Source: Arbacia lixula (Eukaryota > Echinodermata > Echinoidea > Arbacioida > Arbaciidae). From it: DNA of 64,000 nt. Below the pieces are notes generated by a model. It saw nothing but the letters and a program-made list of their open reading frames with translations, was not told the origin of the DNA and made no database searches. Below, piece by piece: positions 46,577 to 57,083 of this stretch; the stretch's first letter is position 1; every line of letters begins with the position of its first letter. Both the position numbers and the translations under genes were made by a program. The stretch spans positions 13,285,269-13,349,268 of the forward strand of contig OZ022585.1 in the NCBI GenBank assembly GCA_963669155.1, written 5' to 3'.

Positions 46577-49500
46577 GTATATATATATATATATATTTTT
46601 TTTTTTTTACTCTTTCTCGTTTATTAACGTGGTATATAGTTGTATTAGCTACATTTTTATTAGAACACGTTAAAGGAGAGGTTTGTAGACTATTCTCTCC
46701 GCTATTATTTTGTCCGATCATGACCTTGTTGGTTCTGATGAATGCCATGTATCATAATTTCTGTGGTATGTGTCCCATACATGTATATACTCAACTGTTT
46801 AACGATTGTTTTCTATCCTTCTTTCTGTTTGCCCATTATTCCCCTTTGTTCAAACGCTTGCATTTACAAAACATAATGTTAGGTCTGTTAGGCACTCCAT
46901 CTAGGTCATTAAATGATCATAGATGAGTGTAACTTAGAACAAAACATTGATTGTAGGTATTACGTACCTGAAGAATTCAATCCTACTAGTGCACAAGGTT
47001 CTCATCAAACACAATGCTTAAGTTTTTTGCATTGTAATGCTAGGAGTCTTTCCAAAAACTATGAAAATGTGAATGTCTTGTTATCTTCTTTGACATTCAG
47101 TTGCTCAATTCTGGGCATCACTGAAACATGGTTAAATGCAAATTCTCCTCCACTTTTTACACTTGAGGGTTACAAGGCAGTTCGTAAAGACAGGGGGAAA
47201 GGCCGTGGCGGTGGTGTTCTCATGTATATTTCAGAATCATTATCATTCAAAATCAGACATGATCTCTCACTTCCTAGCGAAAGTGCAGAGCTGTTATGTG
47301 TTGAGGTTGATCTTCAGAGAGAAAAGAATTTTATTGTCTGTATAGTATATAGGCCTCCACATACAGATATTGATAGTTTTTTAGGTGATATTGAATCGCT
47401 TATGGCAACCATCAATTCTTTGAATAAGTCTGCTTGTGTAATGGGTGACTTTAATATAGATTTATTGAGCAGGACTCCTAATGCTCTTCGATTTCAAAAT
47501 ATCTTAGATTCCAATGCGTTTAATGTAATGATTGATAAACCAACTAGAATAAGTGAACAGTCATCAACACTTTTAGATAATATCTTCGTGAAAACTGACA
47601 AAGGTTATTCTCAATCTGGTTTATTTTACTGTGAGATATCTGATCATCTCCCTGTGTTCTGCATGTTATATGACGTACATACGATTGGAACTAAGAAAAA
47701 GGAAATTGCCAAAAAAAGATATATTACCGAAGAAAACATTTCATGCTTAAATGATGACCTAAAGTCGGAAGATTGGAGTAGTGTGCTAGTATGTAATGAT
47801 GCTGAGATGGCTTATGAACTATTTTGGAAAAAAATCTATCTCTATTTTGATAGGCACATTCCAGTTTTAAAGCAATCCAATAGTAAGAGTACAGGAAAAC
47901 ATCCATGGATTACTAAAGGTATTCTACGGTCTATTAAAAGGAGAAATGTCTTATACAAGAGAAGCAAAAAGAAACCTTCACCGGACCATGTTCATGAATA
48001 CAAGAAATATCGAAATAAATTGACGTCAATTATCAGATCCTCACGAGAAATGTTTTACTCCAAACGGTTTGAGAATGCAAGTGGCAATATGTCTTCTACC
48101 TGGAGAATTGTAAAGGATATTTTGTGTAAGCGCAGCACGACTGAGGCCCCACAGAAAATGTGTCATGAAGATAAAGAAATCACTTCCGCAGATGATATTG
48201 CTGATGCCTTCAATGTCTATTTCACTAATATAGGTCCAGTCCAGGCAAATAAAATAAATACAGAGGGAACTAATTATAGGCAATATCTTAGTGAGCCATC
48301 TGAACACTCTCTTTTCCTTATGCCAACTGATTGCATAGAAGTACTTAATATAGTGAAGTCACTGAAAAACAGTCATTCTTGTGGTCATGACGAAATGAGT
48401 ACATCATTGCTGAAACAAATCATTGGTTCTATTGTAAGGCCGTTAGTTCATATTTGTAATGTTTCGTTGTCGACTGGTGTATTCCCATCACCCCTAAAAT
48501 TGGCCAGGGTTATACCTGTTCATAAAAAAGATAATGTCATGAGTATCGCTAATTATAGACCAATCTCAATATTACCTAGTTTTTCTAAGATACTAGAGAG
48601 AATTGTTTACAATAGGCTGTATAACTTCCTTGACAAAAATAGATGTCTTAATCCTGACCAGTTTGGATTTAGGAAGTCTCATTCAACCGACCATGCGTTG
48701 CTGAAATTTTATGACCATGTATCTCGAGCTCTGGCCGCCCGTGAGCATGCCGTTGGTGTATTTATGGACCTCAGCAAGGCTTTTGACACGCTTGACCACT
48801 CAATTCTGTTAGGCAAACTAGAGAACTATGGAGTGCGGGGCATTGCCTTACAATGGTTTACTAGTTATCTGTCCCAGAGAAGGCAGTACACATGTTTCAA
48901 TTCTGTGAATTCCAACGTATTAACGGTAAAGTGCGGGGTCCCGCAGGGTTCCATATTAGGTCCGCTGTTATTTCTCATTCATGTCAATGATATTTGTAAT
49001 GTATCTCCCACCTTGAATTTCATATTATTTGCTGATGATACAAGTGTTTTCTTATCTCATCGTGAAATCCACACACTTGAGAATATGATTAATAAGGAGC
49101 TTCCTAAATTAACTCTTTGGTTTAGAAGCAATGTACTTTCTCTCAATGTACTAAAAACTAATTATATTCACTTTAAAGGTCGAAAGTCTTGTGATCAACA
49201 CCAGCTCAATGTATTACTCGATGGTGTCCTATTAGAGAAAAAGACTTGTACAAAGTTCCTTGGGGTACATATCAATGAGACTCTTGACTGGAGTGATCAT
49301 GTGAAGAGCATTATAACGCCAATTTCTCGCAATATTGGCATATTGTACAGAGTGAAATATTTTGTGCCAATCAGAATACTTCTTGTGTTGTACAACACTC
49401 TTGTTTTACCTTATATATCTTATTGTAATATTGTGTGGGCAACATCCAGGAATATTACTGAAAATACCATACTGTTGCAAAAGAAAGCTATTCGCATATG

Positions 49501-51611
49501 TGCTGGAGCTGGGTTTCGTGACCACACTAATCCCTTATTCATCAAACTAAAGACCTTGAAGGTCGATGACATAAATTTCCTCCAAACCCCCATCTTTATG
49601 TATCGTCATAAATCCAACCTCTTGCCCGTTTCATTTTCTACCATGTTTCAGCCTAACAGCGCTGTACATTCCTATCCAACAAGACAAGCGACTAAGTTGC
49701 ATGTATCCAATCCACACACCATGTTAGCACATAAATCAATTAGGCATAGGGGTCCAGATGTGTGGAATTCTTTACCAAATAAACTTTGCAATATGTTGAC
49801 GGAACATTTGTTTAAACGTACTGTCAAGCACATGCTCCTCTCTAACATGTAAACAATTGTTCATAACCTTGTTTTGATGATAAGCAATCAATTTGTTTTG
49901 TTAACCTGATGTGAGATTATCTTACATTATGTGGGCCATAGTTTCTATGACTACTTAATGTTCTTAGTGTATTTGTTTTGTCTGTTTGTTTGTTTTTTGG
50001 TCTATTAGTCGACACCGACCTGACATTTTTGTTCTTGTTTTGCATCTGTTTCTTGTATTATTCATATCATTGGCGTTTATATTTTGATATGAATGTGACA
50101 ACTCCATATTAAAGTGGTTCATTGGGCAACCTCTACTCCCCCCCCCCCCAATCTCTTCTCATTTTCGCTTGTATTTTCTTTATAATATTTTTGTATAAAG
50201 TGTAGGTAAGGGTTATATATCAAAACAAGCAAGTATTACTTTGAATGCATGTTATATTGAGTGTTATCTTATCTGCATTTGTTATGTTTTTTGATAAGAA
50301 AGGTGTGGCAACCCTTCAAGCTGTAAGCTTATATTGTCAGACCTCTGTATGTTCAACTGTGTACAAGTATATGTATGTCTTGATGCTTTGTACATAACTC
50401 TAATAGATTATCATTTGTCACATGTATACTTTATATGCTATTTTTCGTATCACACTGTTTGTTATTGTTGAACTATGCAGGAATGAATAAATAAAAAAAA
50501 AAAAAATAAATAAATAAAAAGTTAGCAAACTATCAAAGAGTGCAAGGACACTTATTGGAAAACGCAGACAAATGAAGATGGACAGCCAGGGTATTGACAG
50601 CATTAAGTACAGAGAAACTTGCAAAACTATTAGGAAGAAGATCCGCGAAGACATCAGAAACTACAACACGAAAATGATACACGACACGATAGAAAATAGT
50701 AAAAGGATAATTTAAGTGCCATCATACTTGAAAGGTAGGAATCCCTTTTACAGGTGAAAAAAGTGTTAATATCACGGTAAACGGAAGATCATACTGTATC
50801 AAAACTTCCTCCACAATTATCAGAACTGGAAACAGACTTGAAGCGGAATCATATGTTGATCGTCTGATTGCGAGTAGGACGCGTCGTCCCAGACCCAGCG
50901 GTTCCTGTATCTTAGAGATCAAGCAGGCAGTAAGGTACATCACGGCTCTCTACACCGCACTGGCGCGTTGAGGCAAGCATACATGACCCCGCTGATGGAT
51001 GCAAGAACCGGTGCATTACGGTAAACGAGATGTTTCAAATGTAAGCAAGGAGAGTTCCCCTGAAAAAGGTTCCTGATACTAATCAGACTGTGAGATTTCA
51101 TACATGTTACTATCGTTAGGTTATATCGCTCGTTCTTGCCAGGTTTCATGACTTTTATAAAAGGGCTACTCTACACTTTTGTGTAATTTGACATGTATGT
51201 GAGGAATCCCCCTCCCTTTCCCCGCCCGATTAAGACCAAACTTACCGTGTCAAACCCCACGAAGACCTTCAAGAGAGTGCCGTCTTGACCGATCAAGTAG
51301 CCCCCATTGTTAAGATAGATTCCAGTTATCACGACATCGCTAATCCCCCACCACACGAGGAATAACGTGCTCGACAGGCAGAGACTCACCACGTAGATGT
51401 TATACACGATATTGCGCAGCTTCTGATCGCGCAAAATCATGTAGAGAATGAGCACGTTGGCGAGCACGCCCACCACAGTGATGATTACGGTGACGACAAG
51501 GAACGCACGGTGTACGGTATTGATTTGCCTCATCAGGTCGATCACGCCGTCATAGTCGTAGTCGTATTCGGGGCCGGCTGTGCTGCTCCCAGTAAGGTTT
51601 ACGTGAACCAT
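38261..51611 (-). CDS. Class A GPCR encoded by three exons, with canonical DRY and NPxxY
   Basis: Exons are 51611-51246 (phase 0), 43332-43197 and 38847-38261. All have GT/AG borders and join in phase to 362 aa. Exon 1 encodes an extracellular N-terminus with an N-glycosylation site (NLTG), a Tyr/Asp run (YDYDYD), TM1 with GVLANVLILYM and TM2. Exon 2 encodes TM3 with IDRYVIIAYPVRRR and TM4. Exon 3 encodes TM5-TM7, with LNPFLYALT (NPxxY), and an acidic C-tail. Oddities are the lack of Asp in TM2 (SLCLSSTLF) and CWGYW instead of CWxP in TM6. The subfamily and ligand are unknown. Both introns are swollen by mobile DNA: intron 1 (7.9 kb) holds two nested LINEs and intron 2 (4.3 kb) a foldback element. 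It sits inside the intronless GPCR cluster but is not closely related. Confidence 0.85.
38877..38911. repeat. (GA)n microsatellite beside the exon 3 acceptor
   Basis: A pure GA run ends about 30 bases from the exon 3 start. On the gene strand it reads as a (TC)n tract, a strong polypyrimidine stretch upstream of the CTATCTAG acceptor. Confidence 0.85.
39136..42927. mobile_element. Large foldback element with inverted arms made of tandem repeats (GPCR intron 2)
   Basis: The left arm (about 39136-39812) matches the reverse complement of the right arm (about 41755-42927) through many landmarks: 'tgtgcacttttgt', 'aaaatattttcagg', 'cgaaaacgcacggc', 'ttcaaatgtgtggtcataag', 'cttgaaagaagtcacct' and 'aaactcgacagat'. 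Each arm is built of units of about 130-150 bp with 'ggggcat.tttggggctacccc', 'ggttaaaatccagttattca' and 'aaggatgattcctatcaag'. The right arm has more units. A loop of about 1.9 kb separates the arms. No transposase ORF was seen. G-runs at 39586-39602 and 42141-42165 belong to the units. Confidence 0.75.
40157..40222. repeat. Short hairpin inside the foldback loop
   Basis: CTTGGTCCATCGCCTTACC pairs with the inverse ending at 40222, with an inner stem GGACCC/GGGTCC and a loop of about 10 bases. It has one mismatch. Confidence 0.8.
43940..45306 (+). pseudogene. RTE-like LINE relic, 5' part (endonuclease region), frameshifted
   Basis: Frames at 44026-44409 and 44425-44913 together encode an apurinic-type endonuclease domain: GTYNVRTLLG, WDIIGLSEVRRKG, a VMGDLNAKVG block, then (after frameshifts near 44890 and 44980) NEIDFILSSDLNIVKD and VGSDHRMEMG. 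The GTYNVRTL start and EVRRKG motif are typical of RTE/CFDP2-like endonucleases. An in-frame TAA at 44407-44409 and the frameshifts make it dead. Its linker to the reverse transcriptase breaks off at 45306 and resumes at 50516, because another LINE is inserted. Confidence 0.8.
45422..46273 (+). CDS. LINE ORF1 protein (coiled coil plus RNA-binding domain)
   Basis: This 283 aa frame has a basic Ser/Ala-rich N-terminus. A heptad-like coiled coil spans about 95-150 (INELEKKNKDLEGRLERLEK). It is followed by an RRM-like segment opening SNFRVVGIPEP and a basic C-terminal domain with VERAHRDG and RHVLVKTLLYRDKALIMKNA-type sequence. This layout is that of L1-type ORF1 proteins, trimeric nucleic-acid chaperones that coat LINE RNA; CR1/L2-clade elements can carry similar ORF1s. 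It ends at a TGA after GGVPYFSA, near the usual family end. Confidence 0.8.
   Translation: MSQKRNAKVGKKVSKTASLDNSNMDDRSAAEEAASSIHAATPAGPAQHSDQVLEEAVAAMGSVSSTAALTDYLKAATVNFERMMEKAVRSMVESIQKVERALEFEGVRINELEKKNKDLEGRLERLEKAYDNLNMRAEQQDQEINKAEHYSKRSNFRVVGIPEPTGEQQDEDCAKMVEEIIKAKFNLEVRVERAHRDGKKNADRPRHVLVKTLLYRDKALIMKNARHALQDERFYFIDDMTKRDLEEKKKHAKEVQDLYTKGTKLRFYAGQWRGNGGVPYFSA
46524..46609. repeat. (CT)n and (TA)n microsatellite between LINE ORFs
   Basis: A CT run followed by TA/TG dinucleotides and a T tract lies in the inter-ORF region. Confidence 0.9.
46913..49852 (+). CDS. LINE ORF2 protein: endonuclease and reverse transcriptase
   Basis: This is an uninterrupted 979 aa frame. Residues about 35-250 form the APE-type endonuclease: LHCNARSLS, GITETWL with the catalytic Glu, RGGGVLMYI, CVMGDFNIDLL and SDHLPVF. 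Residues about 480-760 form the reverse transcriptase: PISILPSFSKILERIVYNRL, DQFGFRKSHSTDHAL, FMDLSKAFDTLDH, GVPQGSILGPLLF and the catalytic FADD at residues 706-709. The thumb/C-terminal part contains KFLGVHINETLDW and LPYISYCNIVWA, typical of the CR1/L2 group. The predicted protein makes cDNA by target-primed reverse transcription. No stop or frameshift was seen, so activity is possible. The ATG choice is the first in frame; an earlier non-ATG start cannot be excluded. Confidence 0.9.
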   Translation: MIIDECNLEQNIDCRYYVPEEFNPTSAQGSHQTQCLSFLHCNARSLSKNYENVNVLLSSLTFSCSILGITETWLNANSPPLFTLEGYKAVRKDRGKGRGGGVLMYISESLSFKIRHDLSLPSESAELLCVEVDLQREKNFIVCIVYRPPHTDIDSFLGDIESLMATINSLNKSACVMGDFNIDLLSRTPNALRFQNILDSNAFNVMIDKPTRISEQSSTLLDNIFVKTDKGYSQSGLFYCEISDHLPVFCMLYDVHTIGTKKKEIAKKRYITEENISCLNDDLKSEDWSSVLVCNDAEMAYELFWKKIYLYFDRHIPVLKQSNSKSTGKHPWITKGILRSIKRRNVLYKRSKKKPSPDHVHEYKKYRNKLTSIIRSSREMFYSKRFENASGNMSSTWRIVKDILCKRSTTEAPQKMCHEDKEITSADDIADAFNVYFTNIGPVQANKINTEGTNYRQYLSEPSEHSLFLMPTDCIEVLNIVKSLKNSHSCGHDEMSTSLLKQIIGSIVRPLVHICNVSLSTGVFPSPLKLARVIPVHKKDNVMSIANYRPISILPSFSKILERIVYNRLYNFLDKNRCLNPDQFGFRKSHSTDHALLKFYDHVSRALAAREHAVGVFMDLSKAFDTLDHSILLGKLENYGVRGIALQWFTSYLSQRRQYTCFNSVNSNVLTVKCGVPQGSILGPLLFLIHVNDICNVSPTLNFILFADDTSVFLSHREIHTLENMINKELPKLTLWFRSNVLSLNVLKTNYIHFKGRKSCDQHQLNVLLDGVLLEKKTCTKFLGVHINETLDWSDHVKSIITPISRNIGILYRVKYFVPIRILLVLYNTLVLPYISYCNIVWATSRNITENTILLQKKAIRICAGAGFRDHTNPLFIKLKTLKVDDINFLQTPIFMYRHKSNLLPVSFSTMFQPNSAVHSYPTRQATKLHVSNPHTMLAHKSIRHRGPDVWNSLPNKLCNMLTEHLFKRTVKHMLLSNM
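50516..50716 (+). pseudogene. RTE-like LINE relic, continuation after the nested insertion
   Basis: The frame KVSKLSKSARTLIGKRRQMK... continues with a charged helical linker ending in TAA at about 50715. It fits the segment between endonuclease and reverse transcriptase of RTE-type ORFs, following the domain broken at 45306. The reverse transcriptase itself is missing, so the host relic is also truncated. Confidence 0.75.
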
Positions 51612-53500
51612 TTCGATTTAGGCAAAATATGATCACAGAATTAAAATGCTGAAGCTAATATATTAGCTCTTTCGCCTGACTTCGGATCGCGATGGCGTCA
51701 AGACACGTGAATTATCGACGGTTTTGTTGCAAACATTTAGGTTAGCGTGGACGTGCACTTGGACGCAAGTCAACAAAACGTTTGGTCCAAATTATTTTGT
51801 ATGATACGCGTCAGTTTTACAATACACGTCTCTTATGTACGCGTTCTTCCAAAGCGTTGAATTTCATCCGTATAAGCTAGTTTCATTTGTAGGCCTGCTG
51901 ACACACATTAATGAGAAAACCCACAATGCCAACGATCTAATCGGAGGGTTTGTATTCAGTCGGGTATCACCTAACATGTATCATCGTCTCAAGTAATAAT
52001 CCACCAATAGAACGAATGAGACGACGCAAGCGCTATTGTGGGATGGTGTAGGCGCGCTGACGGTCTTCATGCTGTTTGGACAATCTGTCAATAATCTTTG
52101 CAAAATGGGGTTAACCTTCCGGCACTTGCTCTAATATCAATATTAATGCGGATAACAAAATTCACACTAGGTTCATTAATGTCAACACAAATAATGATAC
52201 AATGCTCATACGCTATGAACATTCCTCATAACAATACGAATAATAATATAAAAGCAGACCTAAATAATTTCGTAAGTCGTCAGCTATTCAAATATCCCCC
52301 CTCAACAATTAGATAAAGGCTCTTCAATTTCAAATCGATTACCTTGTGCATTCATTTTGTACGTAAGACATATAAACCATTTCAATCAGCATAGTGTTAT
52401 ATTCTATTTGTAAGCTGGATTGTTGTGACTGCTGCTTTATATGTTTTTCTGCAGCCTGTCTATATTATAACGAGTAAGAAAAGATGAACCATTCAATCGA
52501 ATTCATTACTTTAAATTCTACATATCGCTTGATACTGATGCATTAGGCATGTTAGGTGATTGGTATCAGAAACCAGATCGAGGTGATGGGTTTTAGTCAA
52601 AATAGAACGTACGAAACACCGGAAGCCTTCCCTTGTTCACGCCTAATAACGACCACGTGGATAGAGTTGAAACGATTAAGGCTGTCGCGAGGCTTTTCTT
52701 TGTTATCCGAACAAGCCCCCTGTTTCTACCTCAGTAGAATTACAAAGAAAGTACTTGCAGATGTTTATCCTGTTGTTCGCGAAGTGTACGCACCCATCAA
52801 ACGTGACTTTTATATGTGGTGTATCCCTTTGACAAACAAAATCAAATTTTGTAAAATGATGCATGAGCCGCAATATATACATTGATATAGCTCCAGATTA
52901 AGAATTTTAACTAGACAGTTGCATAGAACTATACTACAGCATGAAAAACATTATTTGTTGTTTTCTTCTCTGGTACAGTCTTCTTTTAAATACGAAGCGA
53001 ATTTGGGGTTATCCATGCACATTTTAATGTTTTAAACACTCATATCTTTTTACAAAGCGCACAGAAGAGATATTGCATACGTTCTTTAATATTTGCCCCT
53101 CTTTAGACGTTAGACAGTGGTCTCCACATATGTTTGTAGCCTTTTGTAGCAAAATAACATAAATTCCTTAACAGATCTTTAACGTTGGTATCATAAATTC
53201 GTCATTTTAATCCATCATAAAAAAAACCGTTCATCCGAGCTATTTTAAGAATGTGTGCAACATGTAGGCGATGTGTTTATGTCTTACGTTCCATTAATTA
53301 TTTCTCATAATATATCAATTTTCTCCACATTTGTGCTATTACTTTTGTAAAAAATCAAAGGGACAGTTTACCCTGAAATTAAGTCATTTCAAATGAAAGC
53401 AGAAAGATGAAAGCGACATAGTAAAGGTTTGATGAAAATCCATGAACGGATAAGAAAGTTATGATCTTTTTAAATGTTGATGCTCTTCTACAATCTATAT
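51612..53500. other. Upstream of the three-exon GPCR; no gene seen
   Basis: This AT-rich stretch should hold the GPCR promoter and 5' UTR. No recognisable coding exon, RNA gene or repeat family was found. Confidence 0.4.
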
Positions 53501-53639
53501 AGGTTCCTAGATTACCTCTTTACACATTCACGCACTGATATTTTAATGAAATTTTGAAACTCATCTCTTTCTGTTTTTATTGTGTATATAAAGTTTTACT
53601 ATGAACATCACGAGACCCATATTACCGAATTTGAAACTG

Positions 53640-54534
53640 AATTCAGATTTAATGAATTCCGACACTCTAAGATATCCGAGCGAACCCTCTTTGCTTCTCC
53701 GTTTGTCAACAGGTAAATAGGTGGCTGCACGAAATGTACTAGACAGGAAGGATCCCTCTAATATATAGCTCCAAGAATCGTGCACCCCAAAGAAAATTGT
53801 ATAAGAGAGGTAGGGTGACCAATATATGATGAACAACGAAGAAAGCAGGTAAATTTTGCCGAACGACATGGCTTTCAAACGATGGAATCGAGGTCTCACA
53901 TAAATGGCCGGAGCTGGATTCATTAAGGGATAGGCCTGGCTTCTTACTGCCAACTAGTGTATTTCTGCTCTCATGTGTGTACAGGTGTTTCTAATGAAAA
54001 CAAGGATAGTTTTTCACTTCTGTAGCTGAAAAGGTATACGTTATCTTTTAAAGTTTTAAATTTTGTAACGTCATGTGTGAAGAGTTTTACTCGAATATAT
54101 AGGTTCCCTAAATACTCCTTCTCACATTCGCTTACCAATATTTTCATAAATTGTTGCTATATTTTTTTTTGTATTGTGTGTATAAAGCTGTGCTGTGAAC
54201 ATCACCAGACCCACATCAATGAATTTGAAACTGGACTTGGAGTCCGTCTTGCTTGGGTTGCTTTATTTGGCACGTTTACGATCTGCTTGATAACATGCGC
54301 GAGCCTGTGTGCGTATATGGAACGCTACTGGGGTTACAGCACTACACGCATTACTTCTTGAAGTTCCTTCTGGATAAAAATGACTATCAAGGCAAGTGAG
54401 TTCAAACTTGACGACCGCACCACAATGAGAACGCAAATGCACATTTAAAATATAATTTGAAAGCGCCCCATGTACGTGGTAAGGGTATTTAAAGTATCGC
54501 ATGAAAGTCCTTCGGAAGATGTTGCCACTTCCAT
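53640..54534 (-). pseudogene. Broken copy of the intronless GPCR family
   Basis: The N-terminal part at 54534-54366 starts ATG with MEVATSS and shows the TM1-TM2 nucleotide pattern of the intact genes, but with stops and shifts. The C-terminal part at about 53935-53660 retains an ICL3-TM6 segment (RPRFHRLKA, YWSPYLSYTIFFG), then a one-base insertion scrambles the FVQP.IYLLTNGEAK block. The segment from TM2 to TM5 is missing and replaced by about 400 bases of other DNA. Flanking sequence at 53503-53648 and 54102-54242 is itself a local duplication. Confidence 0.85.
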
Positions 54535-54628
54535 TCCTGTTCAGTAGGGTGCTAATTAAGGTATGGTTATTTGCTGAACGCAATATTCTGCAATGTCGTG
54601 GAGTCCTACACGATGTGACTTTGTGATG

Positions 54629-55316
54629 TTTTTTCGCACAAAGAAGGATTTCACAATATGCTCGTGATCGCATGTGAAAGTGTTCCTAATGGAATGCACA
54701 TTCGAACTCCCTCTAGGTCGTAACTGCGTGGTATATAGAAGAAATGTGCAACCCAACCGTTATAAAACGTTTATGTAAGTCGAAATTGGTTACATGATCA
54801 CAGTGATACGTATTACGTCTTGTAAAAATTCGGTTAAAACATCAATAATACTCATGCAGCGAGACGGATATTTCCTGCTCTCTTAGATGCAAAGTGATCA
54901 TATTTCCAATTACGCTCTTTCTTAAACGTCAGCATGTCAGAGAACAAAATAGATGGCAGTACCAATCGGGACAATGGACTTGATGGATGGACTCAATGAC
55001 GTACAACACCACCATAGCCTATATTTTAGTAGAAGACAGGCAAAGTTGTTGAGCTGATTATTCATGAGAAGAATAGCTAAGCTCCGAGAGAGCACTTGAA
55101 GCCAGAACAGCGATAACAATGGAAAACATAGTCAGAGAGCCTCTTACAACAGTGCTTCAACACTGCATAATTATAACAAGCTTTGGGACGTCTTTAACGC
55201 GGACATTCACTAATGTTTTTCACTGGGTATCATTGGACAGCTTATTTGCAGTACGGTACAATGATTGCCATTCCTTTGTCATACAATAGAACGAAACAAA
55301 CGAAGTAATTAATATT
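54629..55316. repeat. Duplicated flanking segment A
   Basis: This is nearly collinear with 57083-57742, sharing 'tttcacaatatgctcgtgat', 'tggtatatagaagaaatgtg', 'caatggacttgatggatgga' and 'gagagcacttgaagccag'. It lies just upstream of the GPCR pseudogene. A more diverged version lies upstream of the intact gene at 62560-63090, so it is probably the 5' flank of the family. Confidence 0.85.
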
Positions 55317-56029
55317 AAATAAAAGAGACCCGGTCATACAAAGGAAGCCTAGTCGTCTGACACCACTGTATCTTCGATCTACCGGAAATCTAATGAGCTA
55401 CGAGTCATAACATAAAATAACATTTTATCGACAATATATTATATCTATCTATTTATTCATTTATTAAGTATTTTTTAAACATGGCAGCCCAATCAATGAG
55501 CTTGGCACTGTTCTCTCTGGCCGGGGCCCTGTGTACAAAGAACGCACTAATACCATGAATACAGAGTGACATTAAGATAGATTACACAAACAAAATGCTG
55601 TACGCAAAAATGCAACCTAGATTAAGTGATGTGGATCATAATAAAATAAGAAGGTAGACCGATGCTTCCACATGCATCACACAAGCGAAACCTCATACAT
55701 TAAGACTAAAAATTATTGATACTATATAGTTATGTCTCGCAAATTTGTAGGATAATATACAAAAAATATAAATAAAAGTGTTCTTTCGAAAGAATCATTA
55801 ACATCATGCCTTAATACAAGTTAATACCATTTCATGTATACCTGCCAAATATAAATAACAGATGCCATATTTCAACACCCAGTTATATTTCAATTGCATT
55901 ACGCTAAATGTGATCATGAGAAAAAATATTTTTTCAAAGTGTAAGTTTACTTGTACTTCACGAAAATAAAGAACACAAACATGAATTACGATAAAGAGTG
56001 TATACAGCTTGATCATTAGTTTGATCACC

Positions 56030-56455
56030 TAATGGCATGTTTAGCATCTTTTCAGAATTTGAAACGCGTTTCCAAAGGCCTTTACGAACGCGTTTAAAAA
56101 AACGGTGCGTTTATCAACTCAATTGCCCAAGTCGAAAACCCGCCTTGTCACTGCGCAGCTCTACTGCGCCGTTGCATATGCACTGTAGTACAATAGTGTG
56201 CGATCGATGTCGGAAATCGGAAACACGTGGTTTAAAGTTGTTTCAAAACAGCTTAGCGTTTATTTCGCTTCTCTAAACGCGTTTCTGGCTCAAGCGCGTT
56301 TAGGATCGCACAAATTTGTGTGTTTCAAAACAGCTTTCCGAACCCCATAATCAAAACACCTTTGCGTTTATCAACTCCCTGAAACGCGTTCAAAAAAAAT
56401 TAAACGCGTTTGGGAACCTTAATTCTACCAAAAAAGAGTTGATAAACACGCCCTA
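56030..56455. mobile_element. MITE-like element rich in the palindrome AAACGCGTTT
   Basis: The ends TAATGGCATGTTTAGCATC and the inverse of TAGGGCGTGTTTATCAACTC form imperfect terminal inverted repeats. Inside, AAACGCGTTT or one-base variants occur at about six places (56062, 56088, 56274, 56294, 56384, 56401), together with 'cgtttatcaact' and 'tttcaaaacagctt' repeated twice each. There is no ORF. Confidence 0.65.
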
Positions 56456-56940
56456 TGTCGAACATTCTCGCAGAAAAATGTAATCGAGCATCAATAATAT
56501 GTTCCTTCCAAATGTAAGTATATGATAGATTCGTCAACAATAACACATACTTGCACAACAATATTAATACTCGAACATGTATATTATACAAATATACCAT
56601 TTCGTAATTACACTATGGTCGGACAATGCACTGAATAAATAGTAATAGACTGCTCACTGTGATTGTTTTTTATGAAGTTGAGTCGGATGATGGATGTAAA
56701 TACATTTTACAGTGTGCCCGGAACAACAATAGGAGCAGATGCACATGGTGGAATGTTCTTTCACTACCTTCTCAGAGCTGAATAGCTGTTGCCATATTTG
56801 CATGATAATAGATTGAAATGTGATTGACTATCTAATGAATTCCCATTTTACTCTGTGAGTTTGGAAATTGACCTGAGGTCATTTACTAAAAGCAATAATC
56901 TGCTCATGCGCAATTGCAATTACGAAATGGCTTATATACC

Positions 56941-57083
56941 AAGCTGTAAGATTGTATAGTGGAAATTATCTATCTGAGGGGGGACTGGCATAGAACTATT
57001 TTTCCGAGGGGCGAAGCCCCCGAGGAAAACCATAGTAACTTATGCCAGTCCCTCCGAAGATGGATAATTTCCACTATGATATT
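56941..57083. mobile_element. Palindromic foldback element with GC-rich centre, copy 1
   Basis: The outer arms TAGTGGAAATTATCTATC and GGGACTGGCATAG pair with their inverses near 57040-57078. The centre is CCGAGGGGCGAAGCCCCCG. A partial copy is at 59367-59462. Confidence 0.8.

Larger units (their letters stand above)
45307..50515 (+). mobile_element. Full-length CR1/L2-like (Jockey superfamily) LINE, nested in the RTE relic
   Basis: The element has a short 5' leader, ORF1 (45422-46273), an inter-ORF stretch with a CT/TA microsatellite (46524-46609), ORF2 (46913-49852) and a 3' UTR of about 650 bases. It ends in an A-rich AAAT-type tail next to the resumed relic at 50516. It is in the same orientation as the host relic and antisense to the GPCR whose intron contains it. 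Both ORFs are open, so it is young. I could not find a clear target duplication. Confidence 0.85.

Noticed and set aside
52556..52885. 109-residue plus-strand frame
   Set aside because: No recognisable motif, no neighbouring exon and AT-rich surroundings. Its length is within chance expectation.
54263..54673. 136-residue minus-strand frame as a separate gene
   Set aside because: Its nucleotide sequence is the degenerate N-terminal part of the GPCR family in a shifted frame, so it belongs to the pseudogene.
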